A stretch of 64,000 nt of DNA from Burkholderiales bacterium Ga0077544. GTDB taxonomy: Bacteria; Pseudomonadota; Gammaproteobacteria; Burkholderiales; Burkholderiaceae_D. Both the position numbers and the translations under genes were made by a program. Below, one piece after another: positions 10,343 to 18,597 of this stretch. The notes under the pieces were generated by a model that saw nothing but the letters and a program-made list of their open reading frames with translations, made no database searches and was not told where the DNA came from. Position 1 is the first letter of the stretch, and every line of letters starts with the position of its first letter. The DNA lies in assembly GCA_001464355.1 (NCBI GenBank), contig LNEU01000019.1:24138-88137 (forward strand), read 5' to 3'.

Positions 10343-10591
10343 ATGCCATCCGAAAAAATGGGTACTTACGAAGTCGAATATTCTGCTGTTCCCGCCGCAG
10401 ATGGCAAGGGTTGGGTCGCGCATGTGGCTGTCTACGGCCACTCGACGAATCCGATGCACAGGAACTGTGTGTTTCCCGATCAACGTGTTTCACTGGAAGC
10501 AGTGTTCAATACCAGCGAAGAAGCAGAAGCCGAGGCGCGTAGAGCCGCCGCTGATATGCTGGATTCTCACGGTAGCGGTTCGCGTACTTAG
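10343..10591 (+). CDS. Small protein, first of three related genes
   Basis: An 82-residue product with GGGGAG ahead of ATG 10343. Pattern: an N-terminal strand (TYEVEYSAVPA), DGKGWVAHVAVYG, then an acidic helix (TSEEAEAEARRAAADML). The same strand - DG(x)W/F - strand - helix with EEA layout recurs in the next two genes, so the three look like diverged tandem duplicates. The layout is reminiscent of HicB-like partial RNase H folds, but no HicA partner is present and I do not assign a function. Confidence 0.55.
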   Translation: MPSEKMGTYEVEYSAVPAADGKGWVAHVAVYGHSTNPMHRNCVFPDQRVSLEAVFNTSEEAEAEARRAAADMLDSHGSGSRT

Positions 10592-10674
10592 TCGCGTTGC
10601 TGCATCAGTAGCGCTGAACCTTTTGCATCTTGCGGCATCTCTACATCAATACCGCAAAATAATGAGGGATTGCC

Positions 10675-10902
10675 ATGAGAGAGTTTTCTCCAAAACCACG
10701 GCGTCATGTATTCAGGGCCTACGCAACCAGGCTCAAGGACGGCACGTTCTCTGGCCACGTCTCTCATTCCCTGGAAGGTGAGCCGACCGAGGTGGAAAAA
10801 ATTTACAACACGGGAATAGTGGGGACTGAACGTGAAGCTCTGGATGAGGCACACGCTTTTATTGCTCGCTATGTCGCAGATCATCCCGAAGGGCGCGAAT
10901 AA
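10675..10902 (+). CDS. Small protein, second of three related genes
   Basis: A 75-residue product; GAGGGA precedes ATG 10675. It has HVFRAYATRLKDGTFSGHVS, then TEREALDEAHAFIARYVADH, the same strand-DG-strand-helix layout as its neighbours. It starts 83 bases after the previous gene on the same strand, so co-transcription is likely. Function unknown; cytoplasmic by lack of a signal. Confidence 0.55.
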   Translation: MREFSPKPRRHVFRAYATRLKDGTFSGHVSHSLEGEPTEVEKIYNTGIVGTEREALDEAHAFIARYVADHPEGRE

Positions 10903-10949
10903 ATTTGGTTCGCAAGGCAATATTTGGTGTGTTCGATATGGAGGCTGGC

Positions 10950-11183
10950 ATGAGCAGAATACCTGATGCGGTTTACCACGGTTATGAAATCTTTACGGTC
11001 ATAGTGCCGATTGGCGATGGTCGCTGGTCTGCCACCAGCGAAATAGAGAGCAATGGTGCCGAGGGCATCGACATATCGCAAGGTTTTGGTGGGCCCTGTG
11101 AGGGAAACGATATGGAGGAGGCAAGGGCGCTGGTGCTTGTCGATACAAAACAAAAGATTGATGACTTACTTGCCGAACCTTGA
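10950..11183 (+). CDS. Small protein, third of three related genes
   Basis: A 77-residue product. I chose ATG 10950 because a full GGAGG lies five bases before it. An in-frame GTG at 10905 has no ribosome site and would add 15 residues. It contains YEIFTVIVPIGDGRWSATSE followed by an EEARALVLVDTKQKIDDLL helix, matching the two genes before it. A strong terminator follows at 11222, closing the three-gene unit. Confidence 0.55.
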   Translation: MSRIPDAVYHGYEIFTVIVPIGDGRWSATSEIESNGAEGIDISQGFGGPCEGNDMEEARALVLVDTKQKIDDLLAEP

Positions 11184-11221
11184 GCAATGAAGTAAAGCAG
11201 GGATGGTTTGCAATAATATCG

Positions 11222-11254
11222 AAGCCGCAGAAATCACCATCTGCGGCTTTTTTT
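11222..11254 (+). terminator. Rho-independent terminator after the small-protein trio
   Basis: AGCCGCAG (11223-11230) pairs perfectly with CTGCGGCT (11241-11248) across a ten-base loop, followed by a run of T bases to 11254. Confidence 0.85.
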
Positions 11255-11376
11255 CTTTTGCGGATGCACTTGCCTGCCTAGTCTTATGCGTCCCGCATAT
11301 AAAAACATGCGTACTTTGAGCGGACAATCAGGGACGACTGGTTTATAGTTTCCAGCTAGACACTTGGCTTCTCATC

Positions 11377-12735
11377 ATGACTGATCCGCACACCCTTACT
11401 ACCGTCGTTGAACCGCTGATTCAGGTCGGCATGTCGCTGCCAGAAATCAAATGGCCTTATCTGGTCAGTCTGACGCGCCTGAGTCTTGCGCTTGCATTGG
11501 GTTTGTTGATCGGGCTGGAGCGTGAGCGGCGCGGCAAGGAAGCCGGCTTGCGGACCTTTTCCCTCATTGCATTACTGGGTGCAATGGGCGGCACATTGGG
11601 CGATAACTATGCTTACCTGATTCTATTGCTGACCGGCGTCCTTACGGTATTTCTGAACATTCAGCGCTTGCGCACCAATGACAGCAGTGAGCTGACTACA
11701 TCGGCTGCGATGCTGATTACCTGCGTCGCCGGCATACTATGCGGCAAAGGTCATACGGCGACGCCGGCATCCATCATTGTGATAGTGACTGCGCTGCTCG
11801 CATGGAAAGACCGATTGACCGGTTTCAGCCTTGGCCTGACAGAAAATGAAATGCGCTCAGCCTTGTTGCTGGCGATTCTTGCCATTGTCATTTATCCGGC
11901 GCTGCCCGTCGGCACCGTCGGCCCGTGGAATTTGATTGAACCGCGCGCAGCCTGGGTCACTGTGATCCTGATTGCGGGTATCGGCTTCGTCAACTATGTG
12001 CTGTGGAAAATGTACGGCACGCGCGGCATCGTGATGGCGGGTTTTCTTGGCGGCCTGGTCAATAGCAGCGTGACTGTCAGCGAACTGGCTTCGCGCGCCA
12101 AGGACAATCAACACGATACGGTGAGTGCCGCTTATCGCGGGATTTTGCTGGCGACCGCTGCAATGATTATTCGCAATGGCGCATTGCTGTTGATACTTGC
12201 GCCAACTGCGGCATTGGCGGCGACGATTCCTTTTCTCTTGATGCTGGCCATTAACGCAGGCTGGTTTTTCTTCGATGCCAATGCAAGGCAAAAGGCGGTG
12301 GGCGATCCAGCGCATCCTGTTGATTTGCCACTGCCATTCGCACTCGGTGCGGCACTGAAGTACGGCTTGCTCTTCCTGATCTTGCATATTGCCGGTGTGA
12401 TCGCGCAACAAACTCTGGGCGAAACCGGCTTCTATGTGGTCAGCCTGATCGGTGGTGTCGTCTCCAGCGCGAGTGCGGTGGCGGCTGCGGCGAGTTTGGT
12501 GACCAGTGGATCGATCCCAGAACATGTCGCCTCTACAGGTGCTGTGATTGCATCGCTGGCCAGCGTATTGATCAATCTGCCACTGGTGTTGCGCGCACAT
12601 AACCGCAAGCTCACCTTAAGATTATCGATCGCCATGCTGTCTATTTCGGTCGTCGGCATAGTCGGGGCCTTCCTTGCCAAGCCCTTGATGGTTTTGTTAC
12701 TGGAGGCCTTCCCTGTGCTTTCGCAATTTAATTAG
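11377..12735 (+). CDS. MgtC/SapB-DUF4010 family membrane protein
   Basis: Polytopic inner-membrane protein of 452 residues with about a dozen hydrophobic segments. The N-terminal part is MgtC/SapB-like: LGLLIGLERERRGKEAGLRT is the family signature, followed by LIALLGAMGGTLG. The remainder is a DUF4010-type region (FLGGLVNSSVTVSELA, GGVVSSASAVAAAASLV). MgtC proteins of pathogens affect magnesium and phosphate homeostasis and ATP synthase; the role of this longer two-domain type is not established. It stands alone between two terminators (11222 and 12852). The fold call is firm, the function unknown. Confidence 0.85.
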   Translation: MTDPHTLTTVVEPLIQVGMSLPEIKWPYLVSLTRLSLALALGLLIGLERERRGKEAGLRTFSLIALLGAMGGTLGDNYAYLILLLTGVLTVFLNIQRLRTNDSSELTTSAAMLITCVAGILCGKGHTATPASIIVIVTALLAWKDRLTGFSLGLTENEMRSALLLAILAIVIYPALPVGTVGPWNLIEPRAAWVTVILIAGIGFVNYVLWKMYGTRGIVMAGFLGGLVNSSVTVSELASRAKDNQHDTVSAAYRGILLATAAMIIRNGALLLILAPTAALAATIPFLLMLAINAGWFFFDANARQKAVGDPAHPVDLPLPFALGAALKYGLLFLILHIAGVIAQQTLGETGFYVVSLIGGVVSSASAVAAAASLVTSGSIPEHVASTGAVIASLASVLINLPLVLRAHNRKLTLRLSIAMLSISVVGIVGAFLAKPLMVLLLEAFPVLSQFN

Positions 12736-13097
12736 GTGCGTCATTGATATATGGATTGACGACTATGCAAATAATTAATCGGTTGTTGGGAGTCGGATAG
12801 CTGCGCGATATAGTCGCTGTTGTCTCCTCCAACTTCTCAAGAATTGGATTCAGCCCGCTTCCGCTAGGATGGCGGGCTTTTTTTTTGAGCTGGCTTCGTG
12901 TTTGTTGCAGTAATTAAACGGCTCCCATATTGATGGGATACGAAAATCTTAAAAATATTGCAACAATCACCTCTGTTTAAAAATCCGTGGTTCGAATCGT
13001 GGTTCGCATGTAGTTGTTCTGGCTTTGTATTCCTGATTCTTTATTTCTGATCCAGCATTTCAGATTTTGTATCAATCACATTGGCGGAAGGTACGGC
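12736..13097. other. Intergenic region with terminator, no gene seen
   Basis: 362 bases between the MgtC-like gene and pilV. It holds a strong terminator (12852-12886). The rest is AT-rich. The sequence GGTTCGAATC at 12989-12998 resembles a tRNA T-loop but its flanks do not pair. I found no convincing promoter for the pil operon. Confidence 0.5.
12852..12886 (+). terminator. Rho-independent terminator
   Basis: AGCCCGC (12852-12858) pairs with GCGGGCT (12872-12878), followed by a T9 run. It lies about 115 bases past the MgtC-like gene stop, so it could also end a short unseen transcript in the gap. Confidence 0.85.
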
Positions 13098-13679
13098 ATG
13101 AGATCAACCGAACATGGCTTTTCCCTGATTGAAGTACTCGTATCGGTGTTTGTCTTGACGGTTGGTGTCATCGGCGCCACCGGCATGCATCTGAACGCCT
13201 TGCGTACGGCGCAGCAGTCCACCTATCAAACGAGTGCCTTGCATCTGGGAGCCGATCTGGCCGATTCCATGCGCGCCAATGTCAAGCAAATGCGTTTGGC
13301 AGACGATCTCAACCCCTATCTTCAGGTCGACTATCAATCATCTTCTACGTCCGCTCGTTCAACGAATGTCTCTTGCTATGGAGTCAGTGGCGATTGCGAT
13401 ACGGAAGAGCTTGCCCGTTTTGATATTGAGCAGCTACTGCAACGCATTGATTCGGATTTTCCTGGTGGTCGCGTGCGAATTTGTCGCGATGCCATGCCGT
13501 GGAATGCCAAAGCGCAGAGATTCGAATGGGACTGTGCAATGGCATCAAGTGGGTTGGCGATTGTTCCTCTGGTGATCAAAATCGGCTGGCAGGAAAAAAT
13601 GCTTCATGACAAGACGTCTGAAGACGAGGCAGCGGTTGCGCCTGGCATGGTGTTGACCGTTGCCGCCTATTCCAGATGA
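13098..13679 (+). CDS. pilV: Type IV pilus minor pilin PilV
   Basis: Minor pilin of the type IV pilus initiation complex. ATG 13098 is preceded by GGAAGG. An upstream in-frame start at 13014 lacks one and would bury the prepilin signal. The 193-residue product begins with a class III prepilin signal: short basic leader, cleavage after the glycine in HG-FSLIEVLVS, glutamate at +5, and a hydrophobic helix. The downstream NALRTAQQSTYQTSALHLG and ADSMRAN are typical of PilV. First gene of an overlapping operon: its stop overlaps the pilW start (ATGA). Confidence 0.9.
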   Translation: MRSTEHGFSLIEVLVSVFVLTVGVIGATGMHLNALRTAQQSTYQTSALHLGADLADSMRANVKQMRLADDLNPYLQVDYQSSSTSARSTNVSCYGVSGDCDTEELARFDIEQLLQRIDSDFPGGRVRICRDAMPWNAKAQRFEWDCAMASSGLAIVPLVIKIGWQEKMLHDKTSEDEAAVAPGMVLTVAAYSR

Positions 13680-14677
13680 GTCATCGCAGCCAGTGTTATC
13701 GGACAATTGCCCTGTTCCGTCAGTACGGATGGACGATCACCGAAATGATGATCGCAATTGCACTGGGACTCTTCATCTTGTTGACCGCTATGGGACTGCT
13801 CTTGTCCAGCAAAACAGGCTACGTCATGCAAGACCAGAATGCTTACATTCAAGAGACCGGACGCTATGCGACCGAAGTGGTATCGCGTAGCGTGCGTCAG
13901 GCTGGTTACGAAAACTGGAATAGTGGAACCATACCCTTGCAAACAGCTGATAACTTCAGCGCGAACGTGATGGGTATGGATGCCATGACGTTGAAGAAGA
14001 CGAGCGCAGGATTGGATGGCGCGACATCAACCGATGTCGTCAACGGCAGCGATGTGCTCGCATTGCGTTTCTTTGGTGCGAGTGCTGACGGCGAAGAGGG
14101 GGCAATCTTAAACTGCGCAGGTCTGTCTGTAGCGGCGCCTGCTTCTCTTCAAATGGCCGAGCAGGAACGCGGCTGGAGTATTTTCTTTGTTGCCAAGGAT
14201 AGCACCGGCGAACCTGAATTGCGTTGCAAGTATCAATCGAAGACGAGTTGGAACGCAGATGCAATTGCGCGCGGTGTCGAATCTTTTCAAGTCTTGTACG
14301 GCGTTGATGTTGATGGCGATGGCCAGCCCGAGCAGTTTCTGAATGCGGACAACATTGATGAACTGGACAATCAGTTGCTGCTGGTTGGCGAGAACGCGAT
14401 TGCGAGAGCAATCGATAAAAATCGCAAGACCGCATGGAAGATGGTTCGCACTATTAAATTTTCGCTGCTGGTGCGTGGCTCCCAAAATGCACGCGACGAT
14501 GTACTTGCGACCGAATACAACTTGTTCGGTACCGACTACGGTAATGTGCACGCCGCCAAGGATAAAGGCGTGCGCATCCGGGAAGATACTTTGCCGATTG
14601 CAAGCAGAAACCGGATCCGGAGAATATTTACACACACCATTCAACTGCGTAATGATGCTGCGGGTACTGGATTATGA
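13676..14677 (+). CDS. pilW: Type IV pilus assembly protein PilW
   Basis: Minor pilin-like subunit, 333 residues. The prepilin site is YG-WTITEMMIAIALG, with glutamate at +5 of the mature chain and a long hydrophobic N-terminal helix. ETGRYATEVVSRSVRQAGYENW after the helix is a PilW hallmark. ATGA overlaps join it to pilV upstream and pilX downstream, so translation is likely coupled. PilW acts with PilV, PilX and PilY1 as the tip/priming complex in the inner membrane and periplasm. Confidence 0.92.
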   Translation: MSHRSQCYRTIALFRQYGWTITEMMIAIALGLFILLTAMGLLLSSKTGYVMQDQNAYIQETGRYATEVVSRSVRQAGYENWNSGTIPLQTADNFSANVMGMDAMTLKKTSAGLDGATSTDVVNGSDVLALRFFGASADGEEGAILNCAGLSVAAPASLQMAEQERGWSIFFVAKDSTGEPELRCKYQSKTSWNADAIARGVESFQVLYGVDVDGDGQPEQFLNADNIDELDNQLLLVGENAIARAIDKNRKTAWKMVRTIKFSLLVRGSQNARDDVLATEYNLFGTDYGNVHAAKDKGVRIREDTLPIASRNRIRRIFTHTIQLRNDAAGTGL

Positions 14678-15336
14678 GCCGGATTCTGAGCCGACTCATG
14701 AGCGGGCATATGAGTGACAAGGTTTCGGCACACAAGGCGCATCAATGCGGAATCACCTTGCTGGCAACGCTATTGATCCTGTTGGTAGTGTTGATGCTTG
14801 GTACGGCTGCTGCGCAGATTGCGGTGCAAGGCGAGAAATCATCCCGTAACGATAGAGATCATAAAATTGCATTTCAGGCTGCAGAGGCTGCCTTGCTGGA
14901 TGCAGAAATGGATATCGAGCATTCGCCGGACGAAGACAGATCGCGTAGCGCCCTGTTTTCCAGCATTAGCGCAATAGGCTTTCCTGCGGCGGCAGGCTCT
15001 GCTTGCGGCAGCGGCGAACAGAATACCTATCTCGGGCTTTGTCCTCACTCAGAGGCGGGCGCACAACCGATCTGGCAAGTCGTCAATTTTATGGACGATG
15101 CGGCGATTACGACCAGCTCCGTGCCTTACGGCAGATTTACCGGACAGTCTTTTTATATCGCCAATGGCTCGCTTCCCGTCAAACTTCCGCGCTACATCGT
15201 TGAGTTGATGCTTTATAAAATGCCGGCGACTGGTGCCGATGAGCGAACCTACTTTTATCGTATTACTGCTGTCGGCTTTGGTGCACGGGAGACGACGCAG
15301 GTCGCATTGCAAACGGTTTATCGGAAAACGCATTGA
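14674..15336 (+). CDS. pilX: Type IV pilus assembly protein PilX
   Basis: Minor pilin, up to 220 residues. The first ATG (14674) overlaps the pilW stop. ATGs at 14698 and 14710 would shorten a long leader and give MSDKVSAHKAHQCG before the cleavage glycine. The mature start ITLLATLLILLVVLMLG has leucine where most pilins have Glu+5, as usual for PilX. FQAAEAALLDAEMDIE is the conserved PilX helix. The stop shares one base with the pilY1 start. Confidence 0.9.
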   Translation: MSRILSRLMSGHMSDKVSAHKAHQCGITLLATLLILLVVLMLGTAAAQIAVQGEKSSRNDRDHKIAFQAAEAALLDAEMDIEHSPDEDRSRSALFSSISAIGFPAAAGSACGSGEQNTYLGLCPHSEAGAQPIWQVVNFMDDAAITTSSVPYGRFTGQSFYIANGSLPVKLPRYIVELMLYKMPATGADERTYFYRITAVGFGARETTQVALQTVYRKTH

Positions 15337-17519
15337 TGGAAGCGATGCGCCGACATGCGCTTGTCGCCAGTTTATTCACGGGTTTGCTATTGGCGGTAAT
15401 GCCTCACTGTTGCGCTGCTGCAGTGCCCGAAGTCGCGCTGGATACTGATCCTTTCGTTAGCCTTCAGTGCCTGAAACTCTCTGTCGAAAGTTTGCGCGTG
15501 TCGGGTGCAACAACATCAGCGACGCATATTTCTGCAGAGGGCGTGTCCTTATATCAAGCGGCATTTAATCCGGTTATGCGGAGCGGAAGCCTGAAAAAAT
15601 ATCGTCTGGGATTTGATGATATTGAAGGCACGATCAAAATCGCATCCCATGCCGAATGGGATGCTGCAGAGATATTGACAGGTATCACACCGACCATTGC
15701 AAAGCCCGCGCCCGAAGCCCGACATATCTATACATCGGTACTCACGGAAAATCGTTCGCTGCTTACGATCCCGTTTTTATGGAAGGACTTGTCAATCGCG
15801 CAGAAAGCCTTGCTAGATGCTTCTCCTGTCACTGGCTCAAGTGATCAACTTGGAGAAAAGCGATTGAATTATCTGCGTGGCGCGCGGCTCTACGAGCTCG
15901 GCAACAGCGGCGGTATTTTTCCGAAGCGGGATCGTATTTTGGGCGCCATTGTACATAGCCCGCCAGTATTTGTCGGGCCACCATCGACAAGTTTGCAAGG
16001 CGCTGGCTATCACGCGTTTCATGTGGCGAACAAAGAGCGTCGTGCTGCGGTCTATGTCGGTGCAGGCGATGGCATGCTGCATGCATTTGACGCTCTGAAT
16101 GGCGAAGAGATGTTTGCCTATGTGCCGCAAACTTTATTCAAAAATCTGAGTAGTCTGACGCGACAAGACGGGGCTTACCGTTCCTTTGTTGATGGCGTGA
16201 TAGCAGTCGCCGAGGCGCGCGTCGGTAACGAGTGGAAAACGGTACTGGCTTCTGGTATGGGTGGCGGTGCGCAAGGCGTATTCGCACTGGACGTTACACG
16301 ACCGGACCAATTCGAAAAGGGTCTGGGCGCATTGTGGGAATTTACCGATAGTGACGATGCCGATATCGGGCATGTTGTTGGCGTGCCTCTGATCGCCACT
16401 TTCAAGATCAAGGTCATCAAAGGTACACCCAGTTATCGGGATTTTGTGGTCGTTGCAGGCGGCTTGAACAGTTATCGCGATGACGGTACAGGAAAATTCA
16501 ATCTTCAGGCACCTGGCGCCTTGTTCTTGCTGGCGCTGGATAAAGCCAAATCGGAACCATGGAAGATCGGTTCCAATTACTTCAAATTCATCACTCCTAT
16601 CAGTGACAAGACAATCGCAAACGGCTTGGTTGCACCGACCCTGACACTTGCCAACGATGGTGCGGTGAACTATATCTATTCCGGCGACCTGCAGGGAAAT
16701 GTATGGCGCTTTGATTTCAACGGTAGCGCGCCCTGGGCGAATGCGCTTGCCGGTTCGTCGGGAAAGCCACTGTTTACTGCAATGGATGAGCAGAAGAACC
16801 GCCAGGTCATTGCGCAGAAAGTCCAGATCGCATATGGCCCCTATGGCGGCTATCTACTCTTGTTTGGCACTGGGAAATTCATGGAAGCGGCAGACTTGAA
16901 TGGTGCTCGATTCAAGACGCAAACATTCTATGGAATTCTGGATGCCCTGGATGGCAAGGCGGTGACGAGGAATCAGCTCGTCGAACGCAAGTTGATTTCC
17001 GCAGGTGCTAGCGACGGTGCTTTGGAGATCAGCGGTAGCGCGCTTAGATACGGCGCACCCAACAATAGCGATAGAGGTTGGTACTTCGACTTTCTGGATG
17101 CGAACAAGACTGGTGAGCGTAGTATCAGCAGCGCCCGTATCAGTGATGGCAGCCTGTTCTTCAATACCCTGATACCCGATGCCGATCCCTGTCAAAAGCA
17201 TGCGGCTCGTTCTTATGTGTTGAACGTACTGACTGGTTTGCCGGCCTATGCGAATCTCACTGCATATCCGGCAAGTGCCAGCATTGTCAACACACCGATA
17301 GTGATGGCAATAGTGCCGGACAAGCCTTCGCGCGATGTCACTGGAAAGCGCCGTGTAAAGAAGAAGCTTGAGGTACTTGATCCCGTCGTCGGTGATCAAA
17401 CCGGCGAAAAGACGAACGTACCAAAAGTCGCCACTGAGGCGGTCACCGTTTCCGGCCGCCTGAGCTGGCGCGAGATCGTAAACTGGGTTGAACTACGTAG
17501 GTCGGCGACTAAAAAATAA
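15336..17519 (+). CDS. pilY1: PilY1-type pilus tip/adhesin, short form
   Basis: Secreted tip component that supports pilus biogenesis and adhesion. ATG 15336 is chosen over TTG 15333. The product (727 residues) has a signal peptide ending near CCAAA. The C-terminal beta-propeller is clear: AIVHSPPVFVGPPS, VYVGAGDGMLHAFDALNG, WKTVLASGMGGGAQGVFALD and YIYSGDLQGNVWRFDF. Classic PilY1 proteins are about 1100-1200 residues with an N-terminal von Willebrand A-like domain. Here only about 190 residues precede the propeller and no vWA metal site is visible. I also see no DxDxDG-type calcium loop. It lies between pilX and pilE as usual, so the family call is firm and the short form appears genuine. 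Confidence 0.88.
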   Translation: MEAMRRHALVASLFTGLLLAVMPHCCAAAVPEVALDTDPFVSLQCLKLSVESLRVSGATTSATHISAEGVSLYQAAFNPVMRSGSLKKYRLGFDDIEGTIKIASHAEWDAAEILTGITPTIAKPAPEARHIYTSVLTENRSLLTIPFLWKDLSIAQKALLDASPVTGSSDQLGEKRLNYLRGARLYELGNSGGIFPKRDRILGAIVHSPPVFVGPPSTSLQGAGYHAFHVANKERRAAVYVGAGDGMLHAFDALNGEEMFAYVPQTLFKNLSSLTRQDGAYRSFVDGVIAVAEARVGNEWKTVLASGMGGGAQGVFALDVTRPDQFEKGLGALWEFTDSDDADIGHVVGVPLIATFKIKVIKGTPSYRDFVVVAGGLNSYRDDGTGKFNLQAPGALFLLALDKAKSEPWKIGSNYFKFITPISDKTIANGLVAPTLTLANDGAVNYIYSGDLQGNVWRFDFNGSAPWANALAGSSGKPLFTAMDEQKNRQVIAQKVQIAYGPYGGYLLLFGTGKFMEAADLNGARFKTQTFYGILDALDGKAVTRNQLVERKLISAGASDGALEISGSALRYGAPNNSDRGWYFDFLDANKTGERSISSARISDGSLFFNTLIPDADPCQKHAARSYVLNVLTGLPAYANLTAYPASASIVNTPIVMAIVPDKPSRDVTGKRRVKKKLEVLDPVVGDQTGEKTNVPKVATEAVTVSGRLSWREIVNWVELRRSATKK

Positions 17520-17527
17520 GGAAAAGA

Positions 17528-17974
17528 ATGTCCTTCAAATACGTTCGGGGCTTCACGATGATAGAACTGATGATCGCGCTGACTATCCTCGCAATTCTGG
17601 CTGCGATTGCCATTCCGTCCTATCAGGAATCCGTATTGAAGGCGAAGCGTACCGAGGGACGGGCTGCGCTGATGAAAACCATGCAGCAACAGGAACGCTA
17701 CTACTCTCTGCATACAACGTATCTGGCATTTTCTTCGGCATCTATCGCTCCTGACGAAAAGAGATTCAGCTGGTTTTCCGGCGAAAATGCGCAAAGCAGC
17801 TTCTATGAAATCAGTGCGCAGTCTTGTAAAGAAAGATCCTTGCGCGAATGTGTATTGTTGACGGCGCTACCTGGTACCGACAAGGTTAATACGCAGTATC
17901 GTGATTCAAAATGCGGCAAGTTGACCTTGTCCAGCAGTGGCGAGAAAACGGCTGCAGCCGATGGCTGCTGGTAA
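17528..17974 (+). CDS. pilE: Type IV minor pilin PilE
   Basis: A 148-residue pilin. Leader MSFKYVRG, cleavage before FTMIELMIALTILAILAAIA, glutamate at +5: a canonical N-methylated pilin start. A C-terminal cysteine pair (residues near CGKL and the final DGCW) fits the D-loop disulfide. Four cysteines in all suggest a second pair (SCKERSLREC). Starts nine bases after pilY1 with AAGGAAA ahead of ATG. By position it is the PilE-type minor pilin of the fimT/pilVWXY1E cluster, not the major pilin. Confidence 0.88.
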   Translation: MSFKYVRGFTMIELMIALTILAILAAIAIPSYQESVLKAKRTEGRAALMKTMQQQERYYSLHTTYLAFSSASIAPDEKRFSWFSGENAQSSFYEISAQSCKERSLRECVLLTALPGTDKVNTQYRDSKCGKLTLSSSGEKTAAADGCW

Positions 17975-17978
17975 GTGT

Positions 17979-18542
17979 ATGCGCATGCTCATGTTGTCCA
18001 CCAAAGCCAGAAAATCTCCGCGTGCTGCGGGATTCTCGATAATCGAACTGATGGTGATATTGATGATTGCCGGTATTCTCATGGCGATTGGTATCCCGAG
18101 TTTTCAGTCCATGATTCAAAATCACCGGTTGATCACCGCCACAAATGCCTTGTTCATGGCGGTGAATCTGACGCGTTCGGAAGCCATACATCGGGGTGTG
18201 CGGGTAGATATGGCACCTGCTGGAGACGGGGCCACGTGGAGCAATGGCTGGATCATTTTCATCGACGAAGACAATGACCAGCGGCCCGACACGAATGAAA
18301 CGATGATTTATTCGTACGATAAACTGCACCGTGATTTGCGTATCACGCCCAGCTTCACCGATTCGAAAGTACAATATATCGCATTCAATGGGACTGGCCG
18401 GACTCGCACCAATGCGAACAGTCAGACTTCGCAATCAGGAAACTGGTTGCTCGAAGTGGGTAAGCAATCGCGCAAGGTTGTGGTTAATTTTCTCGGTCGG
18501 CCGCGGATATGCGATCCCGACAAGGACGCGTCAAGCTGTTGA
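17979..18542 (+). CDS. fimT: FimT/GspH-type minor pilin
   Basis: A 187-residue minor pilin. The prepilin signal is RAAG-FSIIELMVILMIAGILMAIG with Glu+5. FQSMIQNHRLITATNALFMAVNLTRSEAI is the FimT/GspH family feature, and the C-terminal GRTRTNANSQTSQSG...IVVNFLGRPRIC-like part fits too. ATG 17979 lies four bases past the pilE stop. ATG 17961, 17985 and 17991 are also in frame and cannot be excluded. FimT proteins have been linked to DNA binding in competence; here that is only a possibility. Last gene of the pilus operon. Confidence 0.85.
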   Translation: MRMLMLSTKARKSPRAAGFSIIELMVILMIAGILMAIGIPSFQSMIQNHRLITATNALFMAVNLTRSEAIHRGVRVDMAPAGDGATWSNGWIIFIDEDNDQRPDTNETMIYSYDKLHRDLRITPSFTDSKVQYIAFNGTGRTRTNANSQTSQSGNWLLEVGKQSRKVVVNFLGRPRICDPDKDASSC

Positions 18543-18597
18543 CCTGTCCGCGTCACGCCGGTTGCGGTAGCAATTCATCATTCTGGAAAAATTTCTC

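Noticed and set aside
10343..11183. HicAB-type toxin-antitoxin system
   Set aside because: The small proteins only vaguely recall HicB; no HicA-like toxin gene is adjacent.
12826..12834. TCTCCTCCA matching the last bases of tRNA-Ser
   Set aside because: Only nine bases of low-complexity pyrimidine sequence; chance is a sufficient explanation.
12989..12998. GGTTCGAATC copy resembling the tRNA-Ser T-loop, possible second att site of the lost element
   Set aside because: Identity with the tRNA stops after ten bases and the flanks do not pair as a T stem; a true att repeat should run to the end of the tRNA gene.
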